This document shows positions 1-6,748 of a DNA stretch of 11,897 nt, piece after piece (position 1 is the first letter of the stretch; each line of letters begins with the position of its first letter). The stretch lies in the NCBI GenBank assembly GCA_964452115.1, contig CAYVKY010000070.1, forward strand, positions 1-11,897, given 5' to 3'. Source of the stretch: CAYVKY01 sp964452115. Lineage in GTDB: Bacteria; Bacteroidota; Ignavibacteria; Tepidaquicellales; Tepidaquicellaceae. A program made the translations under genes and the position numbers. Below the pieces are notes generated by a model. The model was not told where the DNA came from. It ran no database searches and was given only the letters and a program-made list of their open reading frames with translations.

Positions 1-73
1 TTACTCATAATAAATGAAACTTAAAAAATTAAATAAATATTACAATGTAAATAAAAAGTGGGAAGGGGCGAAG

Positions 74-105
74 AATGTAAAATGTAAAGTGTAAAATGTA
101 AAATG
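74..105. repeat. Heptamer tandem repeat (AATGTAA, about 4.6 copies)
   Basis: Four consecutive 7-base units read AATGTAA, AATGTAA, AGTGTAA, AATGTAA, followed by a partial AATG. One unit differs by one base. An isolated TACAATGTAA also occurs at 41-50 and again at 4391-4400. The array is in the upstream region of the first gene, about 110 bases before its start. It could be a simple-sequence tract prone to slippage or a cluster of protein-binding half-sites; nothing in the sequence decides between them. The rest of 1-218 is AT-rich, with no coding region I can support. Confidence 0.75.
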
Positions 106-156
106 CCGAAAGGTCATCTGCTCAATGTAATGATTAGAAAATAAAAATATTAATGA

Positions 157-189
157 ATTGAATAAATTAGTCTTTTGTTATTAGTTTTG
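157..189 (+). promoter_or_regulatory. Putative Bacteroidetes-type promoter upstream of the metal-uptake pair
   Basis: The element TAGTTTTG at 182-189 matches the Bacteroidetes -7 consensus TAnnTTTG exactly. An ATTG at 157-160 lies 21 bases upstream, close to the usual 19-21 base spacing of the TTG -33 element. The -7 box ends about 30 bases before the TTG start at 219, which suits a short leader. This rests on consensus matching in an AT-rich region, so chance matches are possible. Confidence 0.35.
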
Positions 190-218
190 TAAAAGAAATT
201 AACTATCGAGAAAGACTT

Positions 219-512
219 TTGAAGAAAAATTTAATAAATAATGTTGCAATAAGAGTTCTGCTGTTGTTAGTAATGCTGCTTTTTATCAACGGAGTGGAAT
301 TTTTCCATCATCATTCATCCGGTGAAGAAAGTTCAAAATGTTTTTCTTGTCTGCTTATTAATTCTCTTTCCTCTGTATCACTTCTCGACCAGGGCATTCA
401 ACCGGGAACCCCTCATTTCGAAATAGTTCATGTTGTTGAGCAGTCTCAACCCGAAATATTTCAAGTTTATTTTAAGCATCAATTAAGAGCTCCGCCATTT
501 GGTATCGCTTAA
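219..512 (+). CDS. Small exported His/Cys protein, DUF2946-like, preceding a TonB receptor
   Basis: A 97-residue protein of unknown function. Residues 1-26 form a signal peptide or single membrane segment: two Lys, then a run rich in Leu, Val and Met. It is followed by a His cluster (H30-H32), a CxxC motif (C41, C44), and a C-terminal RAPP (90-93). A hydrophobic start, His/Cys residues and an R(G/A)PP tail is the layout I associate with DUF2946-like small proteins found beside metal-related TonB receptors; that link is recalled, not searched. The TTG start at 219 was chosen because it keeps the KK plus hydrophobic signal intact, and a purine-rich GAGAAAGA lies just before it; the first in-frame ATG (residue 19) would destroy the signal. 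It ends 34 bases before the receptor gene, so the two are probably cotranscribed. A role in metal binding or handing metal to the receptor is inference. Confidence 0.7.
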   Translation: MKKNLINNVAIRVLLLLVMLLFINGVEFFHHHSSGEESSKCFSCLLINSLSSVSLLDQGIQPGTPHFEIVHVVEQSQPEIFQVYFKHQLRAPPFGIA

Positions 513-546
513 ATCTTAATCGTTTTCTTAAAATAAATTTATAATT

Positions 547-2871
547 ATGCATAGAATATTTTTTTTATGCACATTAATATTTATTAATATAAATATTGTG
601 TGTGCTGAAAATTACACCGGAAAAATATCCGGATATGTTAAAGATGAATATAAAAATCCGGTCGAAATGGTGTATGTTACAATTGTCGAGCTGGATAAAT
701 CGCAATATACGGATTCAACCGGCTGCTACAGTTTTACTAATCTGCCTTCGGGCACCTTTCACCTGACATTTCTGAGAACAGGATATATCTCAAAAACAGA
801 AACCGTTAAAATTGTATCGGGAAACTCCATTGTAAATACAGTTCTGAGGGCTTCCTTAATTGAAACATCTACAATAGACGTAACAAGTTCTTTTATGGCG
901 CAGGATGTGTCACAGAGTACATTTTCAATATCAACATTAAATTCAAGAGGGCTTCTTCGTGAAAAAGGGCAGACTTTAAGTGAAACTATTTCTAAATTCC
1001 CGGGTGTGAACACTATTTCAACAGGCATCGGTATAGGAAAACCTGTTATCAGAGGACTGAGCTCAAACAGTGTATTGATAATACACGACGGAGTGAAACA
1101 AGAATCGCAGCAATGGGGAGACGAACACGCACCTGAAATTAGTTTGTATGACATTGACAGAATAGAAATATTAAGAGGACCTGCGAGTTTGGTTTACGGT
1201 GCTGAAGGTATCGGAGGTGTGGTAAACATAATCTCAAAACCTTTGCTTTTCTCCGAGAGCATCGGAAAAATTACAAATTACGGAACGGTTGATTTATCGA
1301 ATGCAACAGTAAACAAAGAATATTCAGGAAATCTGATTTACGGAATCGGATTGAAAAATATCGGATTAAAAGGACATTTCGGATTCAGAAATTCGGGAAA
1401 TGTTTCGACACCCCATGGCACGCTTTTGACCAAAATCTTGACTCCCGGTGTAAGAGATACGATTCGCGGCGGTGAACTTTCAAACAGTGCAATCAAAGAA
1501 CTTGAAGGCGGTGCAACTTTCGGCGTAAGCGGTAATTTCGGAAATATTGAAGCAGGTTTTGAATCTTTCGGTCGGAAAATTCAATTGCATGATGCAGACC
1601 CGCTCGCAACGGGAAATCAAAAACTCGATACTAAACAATTTGAAATTACCGGGAATTTTCCGATTAGTGATGACTTTAAACTTGAAACTATAAATTCGTA
1701 TCAGATGCATTCAAGGAAAGAATTCAATTCATCTGAAGACCTGAATAATAATTATGCAAATCTATATTGGAATCTGCGGACACTCCAATCCGATTTACAG
1801 CTTCATAATAATTTCGGAGATTTGCTGACCGGAACATTTGGAGTTTCCGCAGGAAATATTGTTAATCAAAGTCTAGGTACGGAAAAATTAATCCCGAATT
1901 ATAATTCGACTACCTTAGGAGTTTATGCGATGGAAAAATATAATTACAAAAAATTCACGGTATCAGTCGGATTAAGATTTGATACAAAAATATTAAACAT
2001 TGAACAAACGGTAATGGAAACCGATGCTTCGGAAAATCCATTAAGAGTATTATCTCCGGACAGATTGACGTTTGATGCAATGTCTGGTTCGTTCGGAATA
2101 GCTTACAGACTGGAGAATTGGATAGATATATTTTCAAATATTGGACGAGGATGGCGGGCACCTTCGGAATATGAACTGTACGTTGACGGAGTGCATGAAG
2201 GCACGAACAGAGTAGAGAGAGGTTTAAAAACATTAGCCCCCGAAAGTTCACCTCAATCGGAATCTTCACTGAATTTAGATTTAGGATTAAGATTAAAATT
2301 GAATTCATTCAATCTTGAGATATCTTTATTTAATAATGTGATTAACAATTTTATTTACCCTTCTCCGACCGGCATTATAGACTCTGCATCGAATCTTCAG
2401 ACTTTTAATATCAGGCAGGATAAAAGTACATTCAGGGGAATCGAATACAGCGTTCAATATCAGCCGGTACAATTTCTACGCTTGTCTGCCAGCGGCGATT
2501 ATGTCTTCACAAGAAATGATGCAACCGGCAACCCTCTGCCATTTACACCGCCGATGAAAAATATCATCGAAGCAAAATTTCAAAAAAGCAATTTATTCAA
2601 ACTACAGAATCCGTACATATCATTTACATGCAGAGTTACATCACCGCAATATGATGTTGACCCGCTTGAAACCGTAACTTCTGGATATACACTGTTTGAT
2701 GCAGCTGCCGGATTTGACATTGTACTTTCAAAAATGATTGCGACCGTAGATATAATTGCAGAAAATCTATTTGATACAAAATATGTTGACCACCTGAGCA
2801 GGCTAAAAGCATTCGCATTGAATCCCGGCAGGAATATAAGTGTGAAGTTGTCAGTACCATTTCAGCTTTAA
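547..2871 (+). CDS. TonB-dependent outer-membrane receptor, probably metal (zinc/copper-type) uptake
   Basis: A 774-residue outer-membrane transporter driven by the TonB-ExbBD system. Residues 1-20 are a signal peptide ending in VCA. Residues 24 to about 100 form a carboxypeptidase-regulatory-like beta-sandwich (GKISGYVKDEYKNPV, then YSFTNLPSGTFHL). A plug domain at about 113-231 carries IRGL, RIEILRGPASLVYG (205-218) and GGVVNII; the rest is a beta-barrel ending in an amphipathic strand, SVKLSVPFQL. The plug has the motif QQWGDEHAPEI at 188-198, whose acidic and His residues recall receptors of the ZnuD-like metal group. The preceding His/Cys small protein supports a metal substrate, but the substrate is inferred. 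The barrel length is normal and no frameshift is visible. The ATG at 547 has no SD sequence, as is usual in this phylum. The 102 bases downstream hold a TATATTTG (2911-2918) that could be a -7 box for the next gene, though no good -33 element is at the right distance. Confidence 0.9.
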   Translation: MHRIFFLCTLIFININIVCAENYTGKISGYVKDEYKNPVEMVYVTIVELDKSQYTDSTGCYSFTNLPSGTFHLTFLRTGYISKTETVKIVSGNSIVNTVLRASLIETSTIDVTSSFMAQDVSQSTFSISTLNSRGLLREKGQTLSETISKFPGVNTISTGIGIGKPVIRGLSSNSVLIIHDGVKQESQQWGDEHAPEISLYDIDRIEILRGPASLVYGAEGIGGVVNIISKPLLFSESIGKITNYGTVDLSNATVNKEYSGNLIYGIGLKNIGLKGHFGFRNSGNVSTPHGTLLTKILTPGVRDTIRGGELSNSAIKELEGGATFGVSGNFGNIEAGFESFGRKIQLHDADPLATGNQKLDTKQFEITGNFPISDDFKLETINSYQMHSRKEFNSSEDLNNNYANLYWNLRTLQSDLQLHNNFGDLLTGTFGVSAGNIVNQSLGTEKLIPNYNSTTLGVYAMEKYNYKKFTVSVGLRFDTKILNIEQTVMETDASENPLRVLSPDRLTFDAMSGSFGIAYRLENWIDIFSNIGRGWRAPSEYELYVDGVHEGTNRVERGLKTLAPESSPQSESSLNLDLGLRLKLNSFNLEISLFNNVINNFIYPSPTGIIDSASNLQTFNIRQDKSTFRGIEYSVQYQPVQFLRLSASGDYVFTRNDATGNPLPFTPPMKNIIEAKFQKSNLFKLQNPYISFTCRVTSPQYDVDPLETVTSGYTLFDAAAGFDIVLSKMIATVDIIAENLFDTKYVDHLSRLKAFALNPGRNISVKLSVPFQL

Positions 2872-2973
2872 GAGGAATTTAATTGAATTTAATTAAAAAT
2901 TAGTATAGATTATATTTGATGTGTAGAAAGATTCTGTTTTAAATTGTTGTAACAAAATTTTAAAATTACAATT

Positions 2974-4275
2974 ATGAAAAAACTAATAATCTTTACAGCG
3001 GTAATGATTTTTTTTGCAGCAGGAGCACGGGGGCAATGGACAATGCATATCACTCCTACCACTCAATCACTTAATAAAATCTTCGTGCTTAATTCGTCAA
3101 CTATATTTGCAGTAGGAACTAATCAGGTAATTCTGAAAACAACAAATGGCGGCGCGCAGTGGATAAAATTGAGAGAAACAGCCGACTATGAGCTAAACGG
3201 AGTTTACTTTCAGAATGAATTAACAGGAATTGCAGCAGGTGGTTCGTATTACAATAACGGGACGATGAAAGGGATTATATTAAAAACAACAAACGGAGGT
3301 ACAACCTGGGACAGCACAATTATTAACAACAACTGCATCAGAACTTTATTTTTTGTAAATTCAAATACCGGTTATGCCGGAGGGTGGGCATATTATTTGC
3401 CATCACCTCTTTTGAAAACCACAAACTTCGGTGTTAACTGGACGGCGATAAGCAATATTCCCGGTTTGGCAGCGGTGACGGGTATTTCTTTTATTAATGA
3501 AAATACAGGCTGGGCAGCAGGTGATTCATCAATAGGTGGAGCTCATCAGGGCGTAATCAAAACCACAGACGGAGGAACGAGTTGGTTCAGTACAGCATAC
3601 TTCGGAAATATAATAAATTGTCAGATTTATACCGCTGCTTTTATTAATGAAAATACAGGATGGCTGGGCGGAGTCATGTTCAGTCCGGTATGGGGCGGAA
3701 TGATATTGAAAACAACTAATGGCGGAATAAACTGGGTGCAGCAGGCAAATCATTGCTATAACGAACTGTATGATATCTTTTTTATTGACGAAAATACCGG
3801 CTGGGCGGGATCGGATGGTCCAATGATGCAGAAGACAACCAATGGCGGAGTGAACTGGAATGTCCAGTCCATACAGCAAACAAGCTGGATTCACAGCGTA
3901 AACTTTTCAGATGCAAACGTAGGTTGGTGTGTTGGAACGGATGGATATATATTCTCTACGCTAAACGGCGGCGGAACAATATCTGTGCAGAATATTTCCA
4001 CGGAAGTACCTTCAACATATTTACTTGAGCAAAATTATCCGAATCCTTTTAATCCGTCAACAAAGATACGTTATTCAATTCCCAAAAGCGGATTTGTTAA
4101 ACTCGAGATATTCGACGCACTCGGGAGGGAAGTGGAAACACTTGTAAATCAAACGCAGACTTCAGGAACTTATGAAGCATCATTTGCCGGGGAAAATTAT
4201 CCCAGCGGCGTATATTTTTATAAACTTTCTTCCGGAGATTTCCAAAGCATCAAAAAAATGGTTTTAGTGAAATAA
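2974..4275 (+). CDS. Secreted Ycf48-like beta-propeller protein with T9SS type A sorting domain
   Basis: A 433-residue secreted protein. Residues 1-21 are a signal peptide (MKK, then IIFTAVMIFFAAGARG). Seven copies of a [I/L]xKTTNGGxxW-type motif start near residues 53, 102, 146, 194, 244, 285 and 326; the last is degenerate (IFSTLNGGG). They alternate with NTGWaaG-type motifs at about 81, 129, 175, 225, 272 and 313. This spacing of 41-50 residues fits a seven-bladed propeller of the Ycf48/BNR kind. Residues 350-433 are a T9SS sorting domain (QNYPNPFNPST, LGREVETLV, SGVYFYKLSSG, KKMVLVK), so the protein is expected to be exported across the outer membrane and anchored or released. Ycf48 itself assists photosystem II assembly, but secreted relatives in heterotrophs have no settled role, so I assign none. 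It appears monocistronic and is closed by the terminator at 4299. No catalytic residues are recognisable. Confidence 0.9.
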   Translation: MKKLIIFTAVMIFFAAGARGQWTMHITPTTQSLNKIFVLNSSTIFAVGTNQVILKTTNGGAQWIKLRETADYELNGVYFQNELTGIAAGGSYYNNGTMKGIILKTTNGGTTWDSTIINNNCIRTLFFVNSNTGYAGGWAYYLPSPLLKTTNFGVNWTAISNIPGLAAVTGISFINENTGWAAGDSSIGGAHQGVIKTTDGGTSWFSTAYFGNIINCQIYTAAFINENTGWLGGVMFSPVWGGMILKTTNGGINWVQQANHCYNELYDIFFIDENTGWAGSDGPMMQKTTNGGVNWNVQSIQQTSWIHSVNFSDANVGWCVGTDGYIFSTLNGGGTISVQNISTEVPSTYLLEQNYPNPFNPSTKIRYSIPKSGFVKLEIFDALGREVETLVNQTQTSGTYEASFAGENYPSGVYFYKLSSGDFQSIKKMVLVK

Positions 4276-4298
4276 GTCATTACACAGCTGTTTTAAAG

Positions 4299-4343
4299 AT
4301 GAGGTATCAGGTCTTTTCCTGATACCTCATTTATTTTAATTTT
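4299..4343 (+). terminator. Rho-independent terminator after the beta-propeller gene
   Basis: A perfect 13-bp stem (4299-4311 pairing with 4318-4330; left arm ATGAGGTATCAGG) closes a 6-base loop, TCTTTT. It is followed by a T-rich tail, TTATTTTAATTTT. It lies 24 bases after the stop codon of the beta-propeller gene. The A-rich bases just before the stem and the tail make it possibly bidirectional, but no convergent gene is present. Confidence 0.88.
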
Positions 4344-4368
4344 CACCAAATTATGAAATGATTACCTT

Positions 4369-4390
4369 GAGACAAAGCATGCTTTGTCTC
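4369..4390. repeat. Perfect 22-bp palindrome (REP-like)
   Basis: The left arm GAGACAAAGCA is followed immediately by its exact reverse complement TGCTTTGTCTC, with no loop, and then TACAATGTAA. Palindromes with GAGAC...GTCTC ends followed by TAC resemble dispersed intergenic repeats seen in several bacterial phyla; that comparison is from memory. It lies 26 bases beyond the terminator tail and is not needed for termination. A chance perfect 22-bp palindrome is very unlikely. Only this copy is in the window, so dispersal is unproven. Confidence 0.8.
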
Positions 4391-4400
4391 TACAATGTAA

Positions 4401-4526
4401 GACACAAAAGACACAAATGGCTCAAAAGGCACAAATAATACAAAGATCAATGATAATAATAACTAAACTACCAACTAAAATATTAGACACAAAAGACACA
4501 AAAGACTCAAAAGGCACAAAAAATAC
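4401..4526. repeat. Pair of 41-bp A-rich direct repeats
   Basis: Copy 1 spans 4401-4441 and copy 2 spans 4486-4526. They agree at 38 of 41 positions by eye and begin GACACAAAAGACACAAA. Each copy is built from subunits of about 9 bases resembling (G/C)ACACAAAA, with a CTCAAAAGG variant in the middle. The copies start 85 bases apart, with an unrelated AT-rich spacer between them. No protein-coding sense is apparent. Confidence 0.85.
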
Positions 4527-4569
4527 ATTTACGTCTATAGCTCTTTAAATATTTTATTGTTTTTTGCAC

Positions 4570-4731
4570 AAGCGTCTGGGGACCCGTGAACACGAGAGAA
4601 TGAAGAGGAGAAAAAGAGAAATAATAATTTTGTGTGTTTTGAGATTTTTGTGCTTTTTGTGTCTGCTTATTTATGTTTGATGTATTGTATTTTTGCACTG
4701 CTTGTTACGCGCCGGGCAGCGGCAGACGCTT
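4570..4731. repeat. Long-range 9-bp inverted repeat around a GC-rich patch
   Basis: AAGCGTCTG at 4570-4578 is matched by its reverse complement CAGACGCTT at 4723-4731. Each arm lies shortly after a TTTTTGCAC (4561-4569 and 4690-4698). The second arm lies in a short GC-rich patch (about 4707-4731) that stands out from its AT-rich surroundings. The arrangement could mark the ends of a small relic element, but the arms are short and the spacing is long, so this is tentative. Confidence 0.35.
4629..4664. repeat. Inverted, diverged copy of the A-rich repeat
   Basis: Read on the minus strand, this segment gives GACACAAAAA, GCACAAAAAT, CTCAAAACACACAAA. That is the same order of subunits as the direct copies at 4401 and 4486, with about six differences over 35 bases. 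Because it is inverted, RNA across 4486-4664 could fold into an imperfect stem closing a loop of about 100 bases. This may be a by-product of repeat insertion, not a selected structure. Confidence 0.65.
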
Positions 4732-4873
4732 CACCTGCCAAAAACGCACTGATTATTATTTTATTCTGGAAGGATGTGTGTATAATTCGAAGTGGGAAAA
4801 ATTAAGAAAATGAAATTGAGGAATATATTTATTATTTTGATAAATAATGAGAAAATATTTTATCACGTTACTG

Positions 4874-4879
4874 AAGGAG
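4874..4879 (+). promoter_or_regulatory. Shine-Dalgarno sequence of galE
   Basis: AAGGAG lies 11 bases before the ATG at 4891. It stands out because most other genes here have only AT-rich leaders with no SD-like purine run. It supports the chosen galE start, which also places the nucleotide-binding GGAGYIGS motif at the expected position near the N-terminus. Confidence 0.6.
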
Positions 4880-4890
4880 AAAACCAATAA

Positions 4891-5865
4891 ATGAAGGTGC
4901 TGGTTACAGGCGGAGCAGGATATATCGGCTCTCACACAGTCAGAAAATTAATTGAAAATAAACACGAAGTAATAATTTTTGACAATCTCTCACGCGGGCA
5001 TATCGAATCCGTGCCGCGTCAGGCGGAATTTGAAAAAGTGGATTTGCTCGATGAAGAAAAATTAAATGCAGCAATCAGAAATTATGATTTTGACAGTGCA
5101 ATTCACTTTGCGGCATTTGCTTATGTCGGGGAATCGGTGGAAAATCCGGCGATGTATTACCGGAACAACGTCAAAGGTTCGCTTAATCTGATAACTGCAC
5201 TGAAGGACAAGGGTATAAATAAATTTGTATTTTCGTCAACGTGTTCGGTGTACGGAAATCCCGACAGGATGCCGATTTCGGAAGATACAAAAACCAATCC
5301 GATAAATCCTTATGCAAGAACAAAACTCATGATTGAAAATATTCTGTCGGATTTTGATGATGCGTACGGGATGAAATATGCGGCGCTGAGATATTTTAAT
5401 GCTGCCGGAGACAGTGATAGCGGCGAGATAGGAGAAAGCCACTCACCCGAGCCGCATTTGATTCCGATTGTGATGCAGGCAGCACTCGGACTCAGGGATA
5501 AAGTGAATATATATGGCGGCGACTATCCGACAAAAGACGGTACCTGCATCAGGGATTACATTCACGTCAATGACCTTGCCGATGCTCATATTAAGGCGCT
5601 TGAATATTTAAATCACGGCGGAAAATCCGATGTGATAAATCTCGGAACGGGCGATGGATATTCTGTTAAAGAAATTATTGATAAGTCGCGTGAGATTACG
5701 GGAAAAGAAATCGCGGCAGAAGTAATTGCCCGCAGGGCAGGTGACCCGGCTGTACTGGTGGCGGATAATAAGAAAGCCCGCGAAGTACTCGGCTGGAAAC
5801 CCGAATACGGACTTGATAAGATTTTAAAAACTGCCTGGAGATGGCACAGCAAACCAAAATTCTGA
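4891..5865 (+). CDS. galE: UDP-glucose 4-epimerase (GalE)
   Basis: A 324-residue cytosolic extended short-chain dehydrogenase that interconverts UDP-glucose and UDP-galactose using tightly bound NAD. The NAD-binding GGAGYIGS lies at 7-14, IFDNLSRGH at about 29-37, and IHFAAFAYVGES at 71-82. The SSTCSVYG motif at 115-122 supplies T117, which corresponds to the catalytic Ser/Thr. Y141 and K145 form the YxxxK pair. Typical GalE substrate-loop sequences follow: RYFNAAG (167-173) and YPTKDGTCIRDYIHVNDLA (212-230). The length is a little short of the 338 residues of the E. coli enzyme but complete. It heads the operon galE-rfbA-rfbC-ugd, which points to sugar-nucleotide supply for surface polysaccharide and not to Leloir galactose use, since no galK or galT is nearby. 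A related epimerase acting on UDP-GlcNAc or UDP-glucuronate cannot be excluded from sequence alone. Confidence 0.93.
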   Translation: MKVLVTGGAGYIGSHTVRKLIENKHEVIIFDNLSRGHIESVPRQAEFEKVDLLDEEKLNAAIRNYDFDSAIHFAAFAYVGESVENPAMYYRNNVKGSLNLITALKDKGINKFVFSSTCSVYGNPDRMPISEDTKTNPINPYARTKLMIENILSDFDDAYGMKYAALRYFNAAGDSDSGEIGESHSPEPHLIPIVMQAALGLRDKVNIYGGDYPTKDGTCIRDYIHVNDLADAHIKALEYLNHGGKSDVINLGTGDGYSVKEIIDKSREITGKEIAAEVIARRAGDPAVLVADNKKAREVLGWKPEYGLDKILKTAWRWHSKPKF

Positions 5866-5887
5866 AAATTTAAATTTATAGATTTAT

Positions 5888-6748
5888 ATGAAAGGACTAA
5901 TTTTAGCAGGAGGTTCGGGTACAAGAATGTATCCCATATCAAAAGTTTACAGCAAGCAGCTTACGCTGATTTATGATAAGCCGCTGATATATTATCCGCT
6001 TTCGATTCTTATGCTCGCAGGCATAAAGGACATAATGATAATTTCAAACAGTGAAACCATTCCTCATTACGAAAGGCTTTTTAGTGACGGCAGTCATCTC
6101 GGTATGAATATACAATATGCCGTGCAGCCTGCACCGAACGGCATTGCGGAGTCATTCATCATCGGCGATAAATTCATCGGCAATGACAGCGCAACTCTTA
6201 TACTCGGCGATAATATTTTTTACGGTAAACTCGATTTTATGTATGATGCGATTGAAAACAATGATGGTGCGACGATTTTCGGATACAGGGTTACAGATCC
6301 TGAAAGATACGGCATCGTGGAATTTGATAAAAACGGCAAGGCGCTTTCTATTGAAGAGAAACCTTCAAAACCGAAATCCAACTATGCAGTACCGGGACTC
6401 TATGTGTACGACAATTCCGTTGTTGAAATTTCTAAAAATCTCAAACCCTCACCGAGAGGTGAACTTGAAATCACGGATGTGAATATTGAATATCTGAAAA
6501 GGAATAAACTGAACGTAAAAATAATCGGCAGGGGAGTTGCGTGGCTCGATACGGGTACACCGGAATCGCTTCTTCAGGCATCGAATTTTTTCGGAACAAT
6601 AGAAGCAAGGCAGGGACTTAAAGTTGCCTGCATTGAGGAGATTGCCTACAATAATGAATTTATAAATCAAGAACAGTTCGAAAAAGTTGTGAACTCTATA
6701 CCGAAATCACTTTACAGAACATATCTTGAAAAATTACTGAAAGACTAA
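5888..6748 (+). CDS. rfbA: Glucose-1-phosphate thymidylyltransferase (RfbA/RmlA)
   Basis: A 286-residue cytosolic enzyme that makes dTDP-glucose from dTTP and glucose-1-phosphate, the first step of dTDP-rhamnose and related deoxysugar synthesis. The nucleotide-binding signature LAGGSGTR is at 6-13, followed by SKQL (22-25) and YDKPLIYYPLS (29-39). QPAPNGIAESF is at 80-90, and LGDNIFYG (106-113) has the metal-binding D108. EEKPSKPKSNYAVPGLYVYD (166-185) and WLDTGT (219-224) with D221 are also typical. The signature normally reads SKQL(L/M)P(V/I)YDKP; here TL replaces the usual (L/M)P, a modest substitution at the active-site edge. It starts 22 bases after galE without an SD sequence. Its TAA stop directly abuts the ATG of rfbC, so translation is probably coupled. 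Confidence 0.95.
   Translation: MKGLILAGGSGTRMYPISKVYSKQLTLIYDKPLIYYPLSILMLAGIKDIMIISNSETIPHYERLFSDGSHLGMNIQYAVQPAPNGIAESFIIGDKFIGNDSATLILGDNIFYGKLDFMYDAIENNDGATIFGYRVTDPERYGIVEFDKNGKALSIEEKPSKPKSNYAVPGLYVYDNSVVEISKNLKPSPRGELEITDVNIEYLKRNKLNVKIIGRGVAWLDTGTPESLLQASNFFGTIEARQGLKVACIEEIAYNNEFINQEQFEKVVNSIPKSLYRTYLEKLLKD

Larger units (their letters stand above)
4276..4890. other. 615-base gene-free, repeat-rich intergenic region
   Basis: No credible gene is visible on either strand. A 63-codon minus-strand reading frame at 4507-4698 is low-complexity Lys/Gln/Asn sequence produced by the A-rich repeats. In order, the region holds the terminator, a 22-bp palindrome, two 41-bp direct repeats, an inverted degenerate copy of them, a GC-rich patch near 4707-4740, and the leader of galE. 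The mosaic of repeats suggests an old insertion site for dispersed repeat elements, not a regulatory leader. Confidence 0.6.

Noticed and set aside
74..105. CRISPR array
   Set aside because: The units are 7 bases and contiguous, with no spacers, and no cas genes are nearby.
759..1154. Minus-strand open frame of 131 codons inside the TonB receptor gene
   Set aside because: It lies wholly within a well-supported receptor gene, has no recognisable motif, and is an antisense shadow. The same holds for the other minus-strand frames inside genes.
4401..4664. CRISPR array or insertion sequence
   Set aside because: There are only two direct copies with a single spacer, no transposase, and no terminal inverted repeats with target duplications that I could identify.
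4507..4698. Minus-strand open frame of 63 codons in the repeat region
   Set aside because: Its sequence is low-complexity Lys/Gln/Asn dictated by the A-rich repeats, with no domain or ribosome binding site.
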